A stretch of DNA of 64,000 nucleotides from Blakeslea trispora (Eukaryota > Mucoromycota > Mucoromycetes > Mucorales > Choanephoraceae), in the NCBI GenBank assembly GCA_025331445.1, contig JAIWNE010000076.1, positions 62,001-126,000 on the forward strand, in the 5' to 3' direction. Positions 37,358 to 48,410 of this stretch are shown one piece after another. Made by a program: the position numbers and the translations under genes. The number at the start of each line of letters is the position of its first letter. The first letter of the stretch is position 1. The notes beneath the pieces were generated by a model that was not told the origin of the DNA, did no database searches, and saw nothing but the letters and a program-made list of their open reading frames with translations.

Positions 37358-38940
37358 ATGAGGTCGTTTGAGCAAAAAGTAGACCATCTCGTTCATGATT
37401 CGACGCCCGCATACTATACGAGACGATGGGTTAGAAAAATCAGCACTTATCCTGATCATCTCCGGTAATTCAGCAAATCTCTAGTGTCAGATGATTAAAA
37501 TAGACAATACTGACATTATCGTACCGTAGAGTGAAAGGCTCCGTAAGTCTTCATCACCTGTTCTGCCTCGACAAAGTTTAAGTTTATATGTTTGTTTAGG
37601 TTCTTCCGTCTATTTTGCCTTTGGTTATTTTGACGGGATTTTATGCATATTTTGTAGGTGTCATGTATATCACATGGGGCTGGAAGAATATAGCTTTAAG
37701 CAATTCAATCGGTAAAAAAAGAGTTTGTCTCTTGACGGGATAGACAATGAACTCATCACTTTTTTTTCATCTCAGTGCCTGTTTTGTCTGTAGTATTAGG
37801 TCTCTTGTTGGCTTTTAGAGCAAACACGTCCTATGCTCGTTATTATGAAGGTAGACAATTGTGGCAGGACCTTTCGAGTAACACTCGAAATCTGGCGCGT
37901 CTTGTATGGTGTAGTATTCCAGAGCGTACACAGAATGATCATTTGGAGAAAATGCGATGCATGAAGCTCTTGTTAGCTTTCGCCATTGCCACGAAACATT
38001 ACCTCAGAAAAGAGCTTGGCATTGATTATTACGATTTGGATTATTTGTTGCCACCCAATTGGATCCCTGCTGCTGCTGACAACCAGCTGTTTATCATTAA
38101 AGATGAAAGTTCTGATGATGAAGGTGTAGTTGTAACTACTATCAAGCGCGATGGATCTCAAGGTCAGGGTATGTTGAATGTGAATCAAGGAGGCGGTGAT
38201 CATATTGATGATCTCGATAACCAACAATTGGCTTCCGGGCCTTCTTCTTCGGCTGTTTCGACCATTGAAAACAGCGGTGCATCCACTGTTCAAGATGACG
38301 ATCATCAACAAGGTCAAAGTAGTACTCACAAGAAAAAGAAGAAGAAGAGATTTGTTTCGGACGAAGATTTACCGGATGAAGGCAATTCAGATATGTCATT
38401 GCCTCTTGAAATCATCTTTCGACTTAGTCTTTTTATGGAACAAGCAAAGTCATCAGGAAAGATTGATGGACAATTTTCCAATGTAATCATTACTCACTTG
38501 AACAATTTGAATGACTGTTTATCAGGCATGGAGCGAATCGTCAACACACCTATTCCTGCTGTATATGTAGTTCATTTGTAAGATTCATGATTTTAGAGTG
38601 TGATTGTTTATTGACTTTGTTATAGAAAACAATGTGTTGTCTTGTATATTTTGGCTATACCATTTACTCTTATTGACCAACTTGGTTGGTGGATTGTACC
38701 TACATTAGTTTTGGCTGCTTTTATTCTGTTTGGTATTGATGCTATAGGTGCACAAATTGGTAAGTCAAACTTTCTTGGAATAATATGAAGAGATAATTAA
38801 ACCCCCCCACCAAAGAGAATCCATTCGGGTACAACAGTAACGATTTTCCCTTGAACACTTTTTGTGATGCTCTCAGAAAGGAGATTGAATTTATCGTGTA
38901 CCACTTGCCTTGCGAGACAGAAAATGCAATGTTAATTTGA
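37358..38940 (+). CDS. Bestrophin-like (UPF0187/RFP-TM) chloride channel
   Basis: Six exons (37358-37464, 37530-37542, 37600-37711, 37776-38577, 38626-38759, 38816-38940) give 430 aa. The N-terminal part has HLRVKGSVLPSILPLVILTG, a membrane segment (GVMYITWGW region), then VPVLSVVLGLLLAFRANTSY and ARYYEGRQLW, the strongest signature of fungal and bacterial bestrophin-like channels. An insert of about 130 residues rich in Asp/Ser/Lys splits the domain. The C-terminal half has LYILAIPFTLIDQLGWWIVP, FGIDAIGAQIENPFGY and FPLNTFCDAL, the conserved closing motif. Exon 2 is only 13 nt and is required to bring RVKGS into frame. Bestrophins conduct anions, often under calcium control; substrate here is inferred from family. 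Confidence 0.85.
37530..37542 (+). other. 13-nt microexon of the bestrophin-like gene
   Basis: It encodes the end of an Arg codon plus VKGS between introns 37465-37529 and 37543-37599. Both flanking introns have GT and AG ends, and the phase fits (2 then 0). Without it the conserved RVKGSVLP motif is lost. Confidence 0.8.
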
Positions 38941-40674
38941 ATGGAGGCGTCTCAAAACAAATTATTTCAAAAAACTTGAAACAAATAAAAAGGTCACATG
39001 ATGAAAAAAAAATAGGACAAAAATGTAGAATGCACAGACAAAGGTATTTGAGCATTCATCTCTTTTATTCTTCTGTCAAGTCAAAAGTACAAACATAAAA
39101 CGCAATTCATTATTTACAGTGAAGCAAGGATATACCAAATGACTACAAAGACAGCAAAACGAACAGAGAAGGAAAAAGGATAAGAATAAACAACGCAAGA
39201 AAGACATATAAGCATCATTTGGATTAGCAATAACATGTAGTTACAATGGGATATCAGATAAAATTTACCTCATATTGCATTGATAGGAATCTATCCTTCA
39301 ATGTTATTGTAGATAGAGGAAGTCGTGTTAAGCATGCATGGCTGACATTTGTTCGTCGCTGTATTTACAAATTACAAAAGAACACAAGTAGGTGTGTATG
39401 TCGATAATGGAGCAAAAAGTCAAGCCAAGTGTTTACTTTATTTGGAAGTGTTTTACAAAAAATAAATGAATCGGTTGGAATTCTAGAAAAGACTGCTTCG
39501 AGAAAGGAATTATGATGAAACAAGATATCTTGCTTACAAGATTTGCTTGTTTCAAGCATATGGAATATAATAGACCAAATGTAAATAGAAAAAGAGACAA
39601 ACCAGCAATGAATCCTGGATCTTATTGTGTTAACAACGTGCCTAACTAACAATCTTGGAGGTCTCAATCATTTGTTTCTTTTTTTGTTAAAGTCTCGAGG
39701 AGATGCTTGGGTGGAGAAAGGCACATTTAACTTTTTGTTCAATTTAATAAACTATTTTGATTCGATTTTTCTTTTTTTTTTTTTGTGTTGAACGAATTGT
39801 TTTTTATTCTTGGGAACGATAATTTCCGAAAGTACTGTATATCCGGGAGTAAATTGATTAACAAATAAATAAAATGACAGGCATATAATGATGTTCTTTG
39901 ACCAAGTAGTTTGAAGTATGAGTGTCTGCTCAAGTACCAGGCATGTATTCTAGCTGTGCAATACAGCATTATTGTTATCAATAATAATAAAAAAAAAGCT
40001 TTGTCTATAAGATTTAACTCATCCAATCATATCAATAGCAAACACCTAAAAATAAATTAATCTAATTCGTTCAATTTCAAATAGAAATAAGGTTTTCTTA
40101 CTCTAGTCATTGGATTGGTTCGGTATTGACTTTGTATCCGCGTTTTCCGATTGTCCTTTAGATAACCCATGTCTTTTCATTCGCCCTGGAAATAGGCAAT
40201 GCCAAATAGGGATCCTTCCCCCCTTTTTTTTTCTCATTCGCTCATTTAAATATTGCTTGACGCACGGATTAGGGCCCGATAGCTTCTTTTTTTTTTCCCA
40301 TCTTTTTGTTTTAATTTAGTCCTTCTTCTTTCTTGCTGAAATTCTTTTGTTCCTGATCTTTTTTTTTACTCCTCTTTTTTTTGCAAGGATAAACAAAACT
40401 TGCAGATTTTTTTTTAATAGATACATAGTATAACTAAGCATTTTTCTCTTTTATTGCCAACATTGTATCTATTCTTTTTGATAAATCACGCAACGTTTGC
40501 GCATATATTCGCCGAAACACAATAAGAAAACAAACACAATCACGATTGCTCTTTTTCTCTGAAAAAAAGTCACATAGTCAACTCGTATATCCGTCTACAC
40601 ATAAAAAGTATACGCACCTATCTATACATATTCATCTATATACACACACAACTTGAACTAAAAGAAGATCAAGC
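38941..40674. other. 1.7-kb spacer before the zinc-cluster gene
   Basis: AT-rich, without supported genes. 40215-40400 has many T runs, and 40600-40660 holds TATA-like and CA-rich sequence that likely is the promoter and leader of the next gene. Confidence 0.4.
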
Positions 40675-41916
40675 ATGCCGCCAAGTTCAACCAGTAACCG
40701 CAAGTTATCCAATCCTAGTCCTACTCGAAATCAACTTGTGGAACGATCTTCAATACTCCGAGGGTGCGAACCATGTAAAAGTAGAAAGCAAATCTGCAAT
40801 GGCCAACGCCCTTGTACGCACTGTAAAGCGAGACAACAGGACTGTGTTTATAGCGTTGTCTCAGATCATCCAAGAAGCGTTTTCACTACAAGCACAGCAC
40901 GTCGCTTAAGCTCGGGCTCTGCTTGTGAAACATGTAGGAGACGAAAGACCAAATGTGATGGCGGCAGCCCTTGCAGTTTTTGTGCAAGCAGCGGCATTGA
41001 ATGCATCAACAACTCAGAACGAAGAAAGCGATCTGCTTCCTCCACATCGTCTTCCAGTTCTCCTCTCTCTACATCCTCTACGATAAACACGTCATCGGCA
41101 CCTTCCGCAAGTGACACAACAGCAGATAATGAAGCCATTGACAGAATTGAAGATCGCCTTCGTCGTATTGAAAAATTGATGACAGCATTCACACCCAGCC
41201 CTTTGTCCCAAACATCTGGTTTTGCAAATGAAATACACGACCTTAAACGTCTTACTGCTGGGTTTCGCAAACTGTCTTCTCCTCATCTGCAAAGGCCCCC
41301 ACTTCCTGTAGCTGTACGCCAGCATAGGCATTCGATACAAGGTGTATCTCCTAACCACCGGGATTACAACAACGGTAAGTAAGATGAATCATGATAGAAA
41401 AATGGTAGACTCATTGCTTTCTTGCCCATTAGCCAATCATACACCACACATAGGTGATCCTAGTTTGACAGAAACCAACCAGCCACGAGGCGCCTCTCCT
41501 TCACCTCCACTCTCACCTTCTACTAATAGACAAAATTCTTCCAACTCAGCCAGCGTGATGGCTAACTCTATGCTCAACTTATCCTTATCACCTTCCTCTT
41601 CGTCTACTTCTTCTTCATCTTGCATGCAGCCATCTGTATCTACGCCTACATCACCTCTTTCTCAATTCAACCAGTCTCGATCTAGTCATACAAATGATAG
41701 TTGGAATAGTGAATGGTTGCAGTCAGCACCCATTCCCAGCTTAATGGGTAAGTACATTGGAAGACGTCCGACTCGTTTAGTTTTCTCATGCTCTATATAG
41801 ATCAATTATCAAATTGCACTTTTGTGGCAACTGCTATGGACTACACTACTGTACATTATCCCATCTATCCAATTTCTGCTACTCCTGCATCCAAGTCCAC
41901 AAGCTCGACTCAATAA
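40675..41916 (+). CDS. Transcription factor with two tandem Zn2Cys6 clusters
   Basis: Three exons (40675-41374, 41433-41747, 41801-41916) give 376 aa. Residues about 31-57 form CEPCKSRKQICNGQRPCTHC plus the last ligand Cys, with spacing C-x2-C-x6-C-x5-C-x2-C-x6-C. Residues about 84-110 repeat the same layout (CETCRRRKTKCDGGSPCSFC and a final Cys). Both clusters keep all six Cys. The remainder is Ser/Thr/Pro-rich with a short helix (IEDRLRRIEKLMTAF) that could dimerise. No fungal_trans domain was seen. Zn2Cys6 proteins bind CGG-type DNA in the nucleus; targets unknown. RAD51 starts 247 bp downstream. Confidence 0.9.
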
Positions 41917-42162
41917 GTTACGCAACCCATTCATTTCTTTGTTACTATTTCAACTATTTATTCTATTTATTCTACCTTACTATCACTCTCTTTCTCTCAT
42001 TATTCCTACCTCTGTTTCTCTCTCTCTCTCTCTGTCTATGACTTGTTAATCTCTATCCAAAGAAATATTTACTTTCTATTATGTATTTTCTCTCTTATTA
42101 TTTTATTAAACTTTTCAAAAGATTATTTCTCGTTTCTTTCTTTCCATTTGAAAACTAAAACC

Positions 42163-43579
42163 ATGTCGACACAAACAAAGAAAGCAATTAAGGATGTCCA
42201 AGACGACCACCAGATTGAAAAGGAACACGAAAGTCAAGAAGAACTAGAGTCAAACAATGATGGACTGGAAGGCTCTTGTGCTCTTGTGGTCAATGAGCTT
42301 GAAGTGAGTTTGTTGTCACTGATCGAGAAATAAGTCTGTAACTGCATCTCTGCCAATAGAAACATGGAATTCATCATACAGATATCAAACGTCTTCAAGA
42401 AGCAGGATTCTATACAATAGATGCTATAGCTTATTCGCCCAGGAAATTACTACTGGCAATAAAGGGCTTCTCAGAGGCTAAAGTTGACAAGATTATGAAA
42501 GAAGGTAGCTTTGATTAATCAAAAAGAATAAGAACAGATTGACCTTAGAAATGATGTAGTCAGCAGCCTAATCAACATTGGATTTACTACAGCACTGGAC
42601 ATTCAAACGAGAAGGAACGAGTTGATCTATATAACAACTGGCTCAAAAGAACTGGATAGACTGTTAGGAGGCGGTATTGAAACAGGCTCAATCACTGAGC
42701 TCTTTGGTGAGTTTCGTTGTGGAAAGACTCAACTTTGTCTTACATTATCAGTATCTTGTCAGGTAAAACAAAATTTCAAAGCCTTCCAACTAGAGCAAGT
42801 GCTAATTGAATCCCTCTTTTTTTCTTTGTTTTGTCGCATTCAGCTTGCTTTAGAACATGGAGGAGCAGAGGGAAAATGCCTTTTCATTGATACAGAAGGT
42901 ACATTTCGGCCAAGTCGCATTCTGTCTATTGCGTCAAGGTAGCTTTTTAGTCATTGTTGTCTTTTGCTTTCTATTTTAATTTCTCTCTCTTTTTCTTTTA
43001 CTTTTTTTTTTTGCCTGGTATCTCTAAAGATTCGGCTTGGATGCAGAAACTTGTCTAAATAATATTGCCTATGCAAGAGCTTACAATACAGATCATCAAA
43101 CATCCCTTTTGGTACAAGCATGTGCTATGATGGCGGAGACTAGGTTTGCCTCTCTTTTTCTCTTCTGAAAAAAAAAAGTTGACTGATTTGTTCTCTTTAG
43201 GTTTGGTTTACTTGTAGTTGATAGTGTTATTTCTCTCTACCGCACTGACTTCCCTGGAAGAGGTGAGCTTTCTGCTCGGCAAATGCATCTAGCTCGATTC
43301 CTACGTAGTCTACAAAGGATTGCAGATGAATTTGGAGTGGCTGTTGTATTGACAAACCAAATGCTGGCTACTGTGGATGGTGCTGCTGCTATGTTCAATG
43401 CAGACCCTAAAAAGCCTACGGGTGGTAACATCATGGCACATGCTTGTTGCACAAGACTACAACTTCGCAAAGGTAGAGGAGAAAATCGTATTTGTAAAGT
43501 GTACGATTCACCCTCTTTGCCAGAAAGCGAAACGACATTTGCTATTTCAGAAGAAGGTATTGTAGATGTTCAAGAATAG
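42163..43579 (+). CDS. RAD51: RAD51 recombinase
   Basis: Six exons (42163-42303, 42360-42504, 42560-42762, 42844-42938, 43030-43143, 43201-43579) give 358 aa. The protein forms filaments on ssDNA and drives strand exchange in homologous recombination. The acidic N-terminus precedes the helix-hairpin-helix region ([32 protein letters not shown]). The ATPase core has Walker A GEFRCGKT (about 145-152), IDTEGTFRP, Walker B LLVVDS and [20 protein letters not shown], the last typical of Rad51 rather than Dmc1. The polymerisation motif GFTTA is present. Walker A has Cys where most Rad51 proteins have Thr, as yeast Dmc1 does. Stop codons of RAD51 and VTI1 are 48 bp apart on opposite strands. Confidence 0.94.
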
Positions 43580-43627
43580 CTGGAAAGCCAAATCATCCTT
43601 TATTACTATTGTTGTGTAGAATTGCTA

Positions 43628-44620
43628 TTAAAACAACTTGCTCCAAACAACCAATACAATAAGTACAATCAGAATGACGATAATGGCAGCTGTAATGAGC
43701 TTGTTTGTAGCCATGCTTAAATAAATCTGCAATTAATAAATGACATGATTACTTTGTGTGTTTTTCTTCACTTACCGACGTGCCATCCCTTTCAATGTTT
43801 TGCTGGCCTTGTCGATATGCGAATCTGCTTCAGCAAGCTAGAAAAAAAAAGAAAAAAAATGGGTATGTTTATAAACAAAAACTGCAGTCTCAACTTACGG
43901 TGTCTCTAGCTCTAACGATTGTTTCACGTTGTCCCTTCAATGTACTCAAAATATTGATCCCAATACCTTCTGTCTCTAAAGCAAGACGATGACTATCTTC
44001 CAGGCGACGACTTGACTGTCCAAGCCTTTCTGTGCCACTGAGTAATCGTTGACGTTGATCCATTGTTGAGGCATCATAGTCGTTCATTTCTTCATTATTT
44101 CCTGTACCGTATCCTCCAAACAGCTCTTCCCTGTCATTGTTTTTGGGTATAATAGCTGTGTTTCTTCGCTATTAGAATAGGTTAGTCCATACTCTATCTC
44201 GCAGTAAGGTATGGCTTACCAAATCTCGCTTCAGCTTTTCAGCTTCAGACTTGTATAACCTAAGCTTGGCTTGTAAGCGAGTACGAGAAGGAGTAGGAAT
44301 ATTGAGTATTTCCATTTCCATTTGTCCAAGCTAAACGAATCTAATATGAATATCATATAGCTAACTATACAATATGCCTTCTTACAATCTCATCTGCTTC
44401 ATCGATTTCTCTCTCTACTGCACGAATAGTAGCTTTTCTGTCCTCTTTGAATATATATGTATCAGTTTCAAGTAAGACAATGATAGACCAAAGTATTGAC
44501 TTTACCTCCTTTTTGATTAGGTAGTTGTTGATCTATCTTCTTCTTGATAGAGTCTGTAATAGAGGTAAAATCTTGTTCATAGCTTGCAAAAAGCTCTGAG
44601 CCTCCAGTTGAAGAAGTCAT
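43628..44620 (-). CDS. VTI1: VTI1-type Qb-SNARE
   Basis: Six exons (44620-44506, 44444-44386, 44330-44220, 44168-43899, 43837-43776, 43715-43628) give 234 aa, about the length of yeast Vti1 (217 aa). Vti1 mediates Golgi-to-endosome and vacuolar fusion. The N-terminal Habc domain starts FASYEQDFTSITDSIKKKI and holds VEREIDEADEI and LGQMEMEILNIP. The SNARE motif runs from QRLLSGTERLGQSSRRLEDS through ALETEGIGINILSTLKGQRE, with the zero-layer Gln in GQRET, to TLKGMARRM. The C-terminal anchor is ITAAIIVILIVLIVLVVW. The start at 44620 is chosen because further upstream the frame has a hydrophobic stretch never found in Vti1. Exon 6 uses an AAG acceptor, since the nearer CAG would hit a stop. Confidence 0.94.
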
Positions 44621-46340
44621 ATAAAATAGTGATAAAGAAAGGAAAAAAAAAAGTAAAAATAAAATGATGCAGTTTGTACTGACTTTCATTTTGTTACCTA
44701 TTTTTCTCAGACAGATGTAAAGCTCCGACGCATTCTCTGAGCGTGAGGGTCAAATGATATGATTTTTCCTTCTATATCTTGCTTCTTTGCAGAGTTCGTA
44801 ATTGTATTGGTAATTGACTTTGTGAATGATATTGTTTAGGCCTTAATCTATCCAGACTATAGCTTCTTTAGCACGAGTGCATCTAATATTAAACTTCTCC
44901 TTCATCACTTTAAATGCAGTGTTTAAATGACTTTAGTAGTTACTCATGCATCGCTGTAAGTACTAGTGAATACTGGTAACATTTCTGCCTTTATTCAGGA
45001 TCATCCACAAATTCAAAATGAAACATTTCGTTTGAGAACAGAGAAGACAAAGAATAAAGAGGCAGACGAAATGAAACAATAAATTTACTAGGGAACTTGA
45101 AGCTTTTAGAGCCTTACCAATTGTACTTTGTTACTCTAAAAATGTTACTTACTTTGCTCGTTAACCACACTTTGCATACAGCCAAGCTATTGCCTCTTTT
45201 GCAAAAGGACGAACGTGTTAAAGTCAGAAATGGCAATGGCTAAAATGGAGAGCTTGGCTCTTTCGTTTACACCAGCGATCTATACGGGCTGGAATTATCA
45301 CAATAGAAGCCTTCCTATATGACCACAGCCAGATTTTCTCAAGAGCCATATAACTTTGAAAGCTTTCAGACAAAAGTGTTTTCATGTTGAAGGATAAACT
45401 GACTACTAACTTGTGTTTATAAAGGCATTCCAAACAAAAGCTATCAATTGGTCTCATTTCTTGATTTATTCATTTTTTGTTGGGCTATATCTTTCCAGGT
45501 TTAAGATCCAAAGCATACTATGCAAAAAGCAGCATAAAGGCCTGGAAGATATATATATATATAAAGGATCTCCATTCTGATCCTAAAAAGACAATGTATG
45601 GGTTGACAATGGATATTTCTCTGATCAATTGTAAGATCATCGTACCATGTCAAAGCAGGCATCTGATTCATTATGAATACTTATTTTTTATAGATTATCG
45701 ATAGATGAAGGACAATTTATTATAAAGAAATGAGCATCTTTTGTTTCTGCATTGCAACACAAGAGATCAATTTGACGCCCTGTTATATCTTTTTCCTGAA
45801 CAACAGTGCACTTTCCCTTTCTCTACTAGAAATCCTTAGCACCTAAGTGATAAGATACAAAATGCTTGTTCTCGGTTCAGCTATCATGAGAAAACGAGTG
45901 TTTAATAACAAATCTTGATATTGAGTACGGGCTTGCGGTATAGATCAACGCGAAATACCTCTGTAAGTTCTTTTCAGTAGCTTGAAATCGATGATGCAAA
46001 AACCATCATAAATCTTTTTGCATTCTCAACTAGATAACTGGGAACATCCAACTTCTTACCAAAAATGATGCTCGTGAACAGAATAACTAGGTGTTCACTT
46101 TTATTAGTTTCTATTTTTTTCTACTACACAGTCTGTAAGATAAAAGGCACTTATACAGAGCAGAGCTAAGCAGCGCAGGCACGTACGTCCTGTTGCGAAG
46201 ATGACGTATACGCACACTACCAAACGCATTTGAACACTTGCATTGAGAAAAATACATTGAAGAGGGAAAAGTAAAGAGAAAGGTGGACAGGGTGTGCATA
46301 CTGAGATGGCATTGAAATATCCAATATCGCCATGGATTGA
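44621..46340. other. Spacer with relic sequence left of the Ty3 fragment
   Basis: 1.7 kb between VTI1 and the gypsy fragment, AT-rich. It contains a minus-strand coding fragment at 45224-45457 (own entry), and an imperfect palindrome near 45486-45553, where ATATCTTTCCAGG is mirrored by CCTGGAAGATAT. No LTR was found. Confidence 0.4.
45224..45457 (-). pseudogene. Left copy of an inverted coding fragment of unknown origin
   Basis: Open 77-aa minus-strand frame beginning MRPIDSFCLECLYKHKLVVS. Its first 45 codons match, at DNA level, a plus-strand copy at 48036-48190 on the other side of the Ty3 fragment. It lies inverted relative to that copy. No family recognised; the CxxC near the start is the only motif. 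Probably part of a repeated element in this genome. Confidence 0.55.
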
Positions 46341-48041
46341 GAAATCAAGGTTAGTCCTGTTCTACCTCCTATTGATCCAAACCCATCTACACCCAACAAT
46401 GATCCTTTTGGTACACAGACCGAGCGTAAGCAAATGATGGATCAAATCGAACCATTTATACAAGCCAACAGAAATATCCCTGTTGCAAACTACTGTAACA
46501 TACCAGAAAGTGAAATACGCCTTCCTCTGAAAAAAGGTATTACATCAGCTTATCGTAGACAATATGCAATCAAAGAATGTCATTTAGAAGCTGTTGAAAA
46601 ACAAGTACAAGAATGGATTTCGGGCAATGTCATTGAACGTGCACCTCCAAACAATCCTTTCAATTCCAGTTTACTCACTGTGTTAAAGCGATCCCCTGTA
46701 ACAGGTGAATTCGATCCAAAAAAGGTACGTACTGTACTTGATTGTCGTCTTGTCAATCAAAGCCTTGATCCCGCACAAATGGATAAATTTCCATTACCCT
46801 TGATCAGCACTTTGCATTGTAAATTGAGCAAATTCTCGCTCTTCACTACCATCGATCTTAGTGTATGCTTTCACAGTTTTCGCATCTGTCGATGTGATAG
46901 ACCTGTCACTTCATTCACGGCTCCTAGCGGCCTGCAATATCAATTCAAACGAGCTCCATTTGGCTTGCTCAACGTATCCTCAGTGGTACAACGAAGTATC
47001 ACCAGTCTCTTTGCTGACTTGGATTATTGTGTTCATTACATTGACGACATCTACGTTGCTACCGATGATAGTATCGACAACCATGTCCATTGTTTACAAA
47101 CAGCTCTTTCTCGACTCACTCGATCCAATCTTTGCATCAATCATGAAAAACTCAGTCTCATTCAGAAATCAATCTTTGTTCTAAGATTTCGACTTTCTCA
47201 TGATGCACTTACTCTGGATATGCGCAAGGTTACCAACGTATTGTCTTGGCCTGAAACGGTCCAAAACTCGAAAGAGTTAAGTCATCGTCTCGGTGTGATC
47301 AATTACTTTCGTGAGCATGTACCTCGCATTTCCACCTTGATGGCTCCTTTGAACAAACTCAAAAATCATCCCAATATTAAGGAAGTATGGACTGCAGAGC
47401 ATTCTAAAGCTATGCGTACATTGCAGCTCGTACTCGCTGATACTCCTGTACTCAGTTGTCCTAGCCTCAAATGTCCTCTGCATCTCGTAACTGATGCTAG
47501 TGGATATGGTATTGGTGGTTGTTTGTATCAGGTAATCGATAACCATATTCGTTATATCGGCTTTGTTGCACGCACTTTATTGAAAGCAGAGCGCAACTAT
47601 GGATCCTCTCGACGTGAGATCCTAGCGTTTCTCTATTGCACTACCAAATGGAAACAGTGGTTGTCTGGTCAACGCTTTCACTACTATACCGATAACAAAG
47701 GTATACTGTATCTGCACTCTTAACCAAAAATCAATCGAATCATTGAAAATTACTACGAGATGATCTACGAGTTTGACTTTGACATCACTTTCTGTGCCGG
47801 AGTACGCAACATCTTGGGTGATCACTTGTCGCGTTTGCTTTGTCCAGACGACGCTGATCAAACGCTGGAGAGGGGTGAGCAAGTAATTGATACGCAAGTT
47901 GACACGAAAGCAGCCTCCAAAACAGCAAAAGAAAACAGTGATAATTCGCCTCACGTAACCTCGGAAACAAATTCTGAAAACAGTAACACAATGGAAAAAT
48001 TTAGCCTGTTTTCAAAGCCTTTCAGAGAAATCAAAAAATGA
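46341..48041 (+). mobile_element. Ty3/gypsy retrotransposon pol fragment (RT-RNase H), degenerate
   Basis: A frame open from 46341 (a TGA precedes it) encodes a reverse transcriptase: VRTVLDCRLVNQ, FTTIDLSVCFHSFRI, KRAPFGLLNVSSVVQ and the catalytic HYIDDIYVATDD. It is followed by an RNase H domain (LVTDASGYGIGGCLYQ, SRREILAFLY, YYTDNKGILYL). An in-frame TAA at 47721-47723 interrupts RNase H; the same frame then continues with DFDITFCAGVRNILGDHLSR, the usual next block, to a stop at 48039. Gag, protease and integrase are absent, and no LTR, primer-binding site or polypurine tract was seen. It is therefore a dead piece of a Metaviridae-like fungal element. Single open frame otherwise, so decay is recent or slow. 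Confidence 0.92.
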
Positions 48042-48190
48042 GACCAATTGATAGCTTTTGTTTAGAATGTCTTTCTAAACACAAGTTAGTAGTTAGTTTA
48101 TCCTTCAACATGAGAATGCTTCTGGCTGGAAGCTTTCAAAGTTAGATGGCTCTTGAAAAAAATTTGGCTGTGGCCTATGGTCTTGTGTTA
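48036..48190 (+). repeat. Right copy of the inverted coding fragment
   Basis: About 150 bp similar to the reverse complement of about 45310-45460. It begins at an ATGAGACCAATTGATAGC-type core that overlaps the end of the RNase H frame, and reads MRPIDSFCLECLSKHKLVVS before an in-frame stop at codon 38. Similarity fades after the segment encoding MALEK. Copies in opposite orientation around the pol fragment suggest insertion into, or rearrangement of, a repeated gene fragment. Confidence 0.65.
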
Positions 48191-48410
48191 CAAGTCATTA
48201 ACCAATAATACAGCTTGTTTCATATTAGCTAAGATATCAAAGTCCATTGTTGCTTGGACAACAAGTTATTCTTGTTCTCTAAATTTTATATTATGATGCC
48301 TGCATTAAGTGACAGGGAAAAAAGATTCTTTAAGCAAGAAACTCTCAGATGGAGGTTTCAAACAGACTAATTCTTCAAAGGTTGAAGCTGACCAATGTGA
48401 AGAATAGGAA

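Noticed and set aside
44621..44689. Upstream extension of VTI1 giving a signal-peptide-like N-terminus
   Set aside because: The hydrophobic stretch comes from a T/C-rich leader typical before start codons here, and Vti1 proteins begin directly with the Habc domain.
45486..45553. Palindrome as a transposon terminal inverted repeat
   Set aside because: The two arms are only about 13 bp, close together and without flanking target duplication or transposase. It more likely forms a local hairpin.
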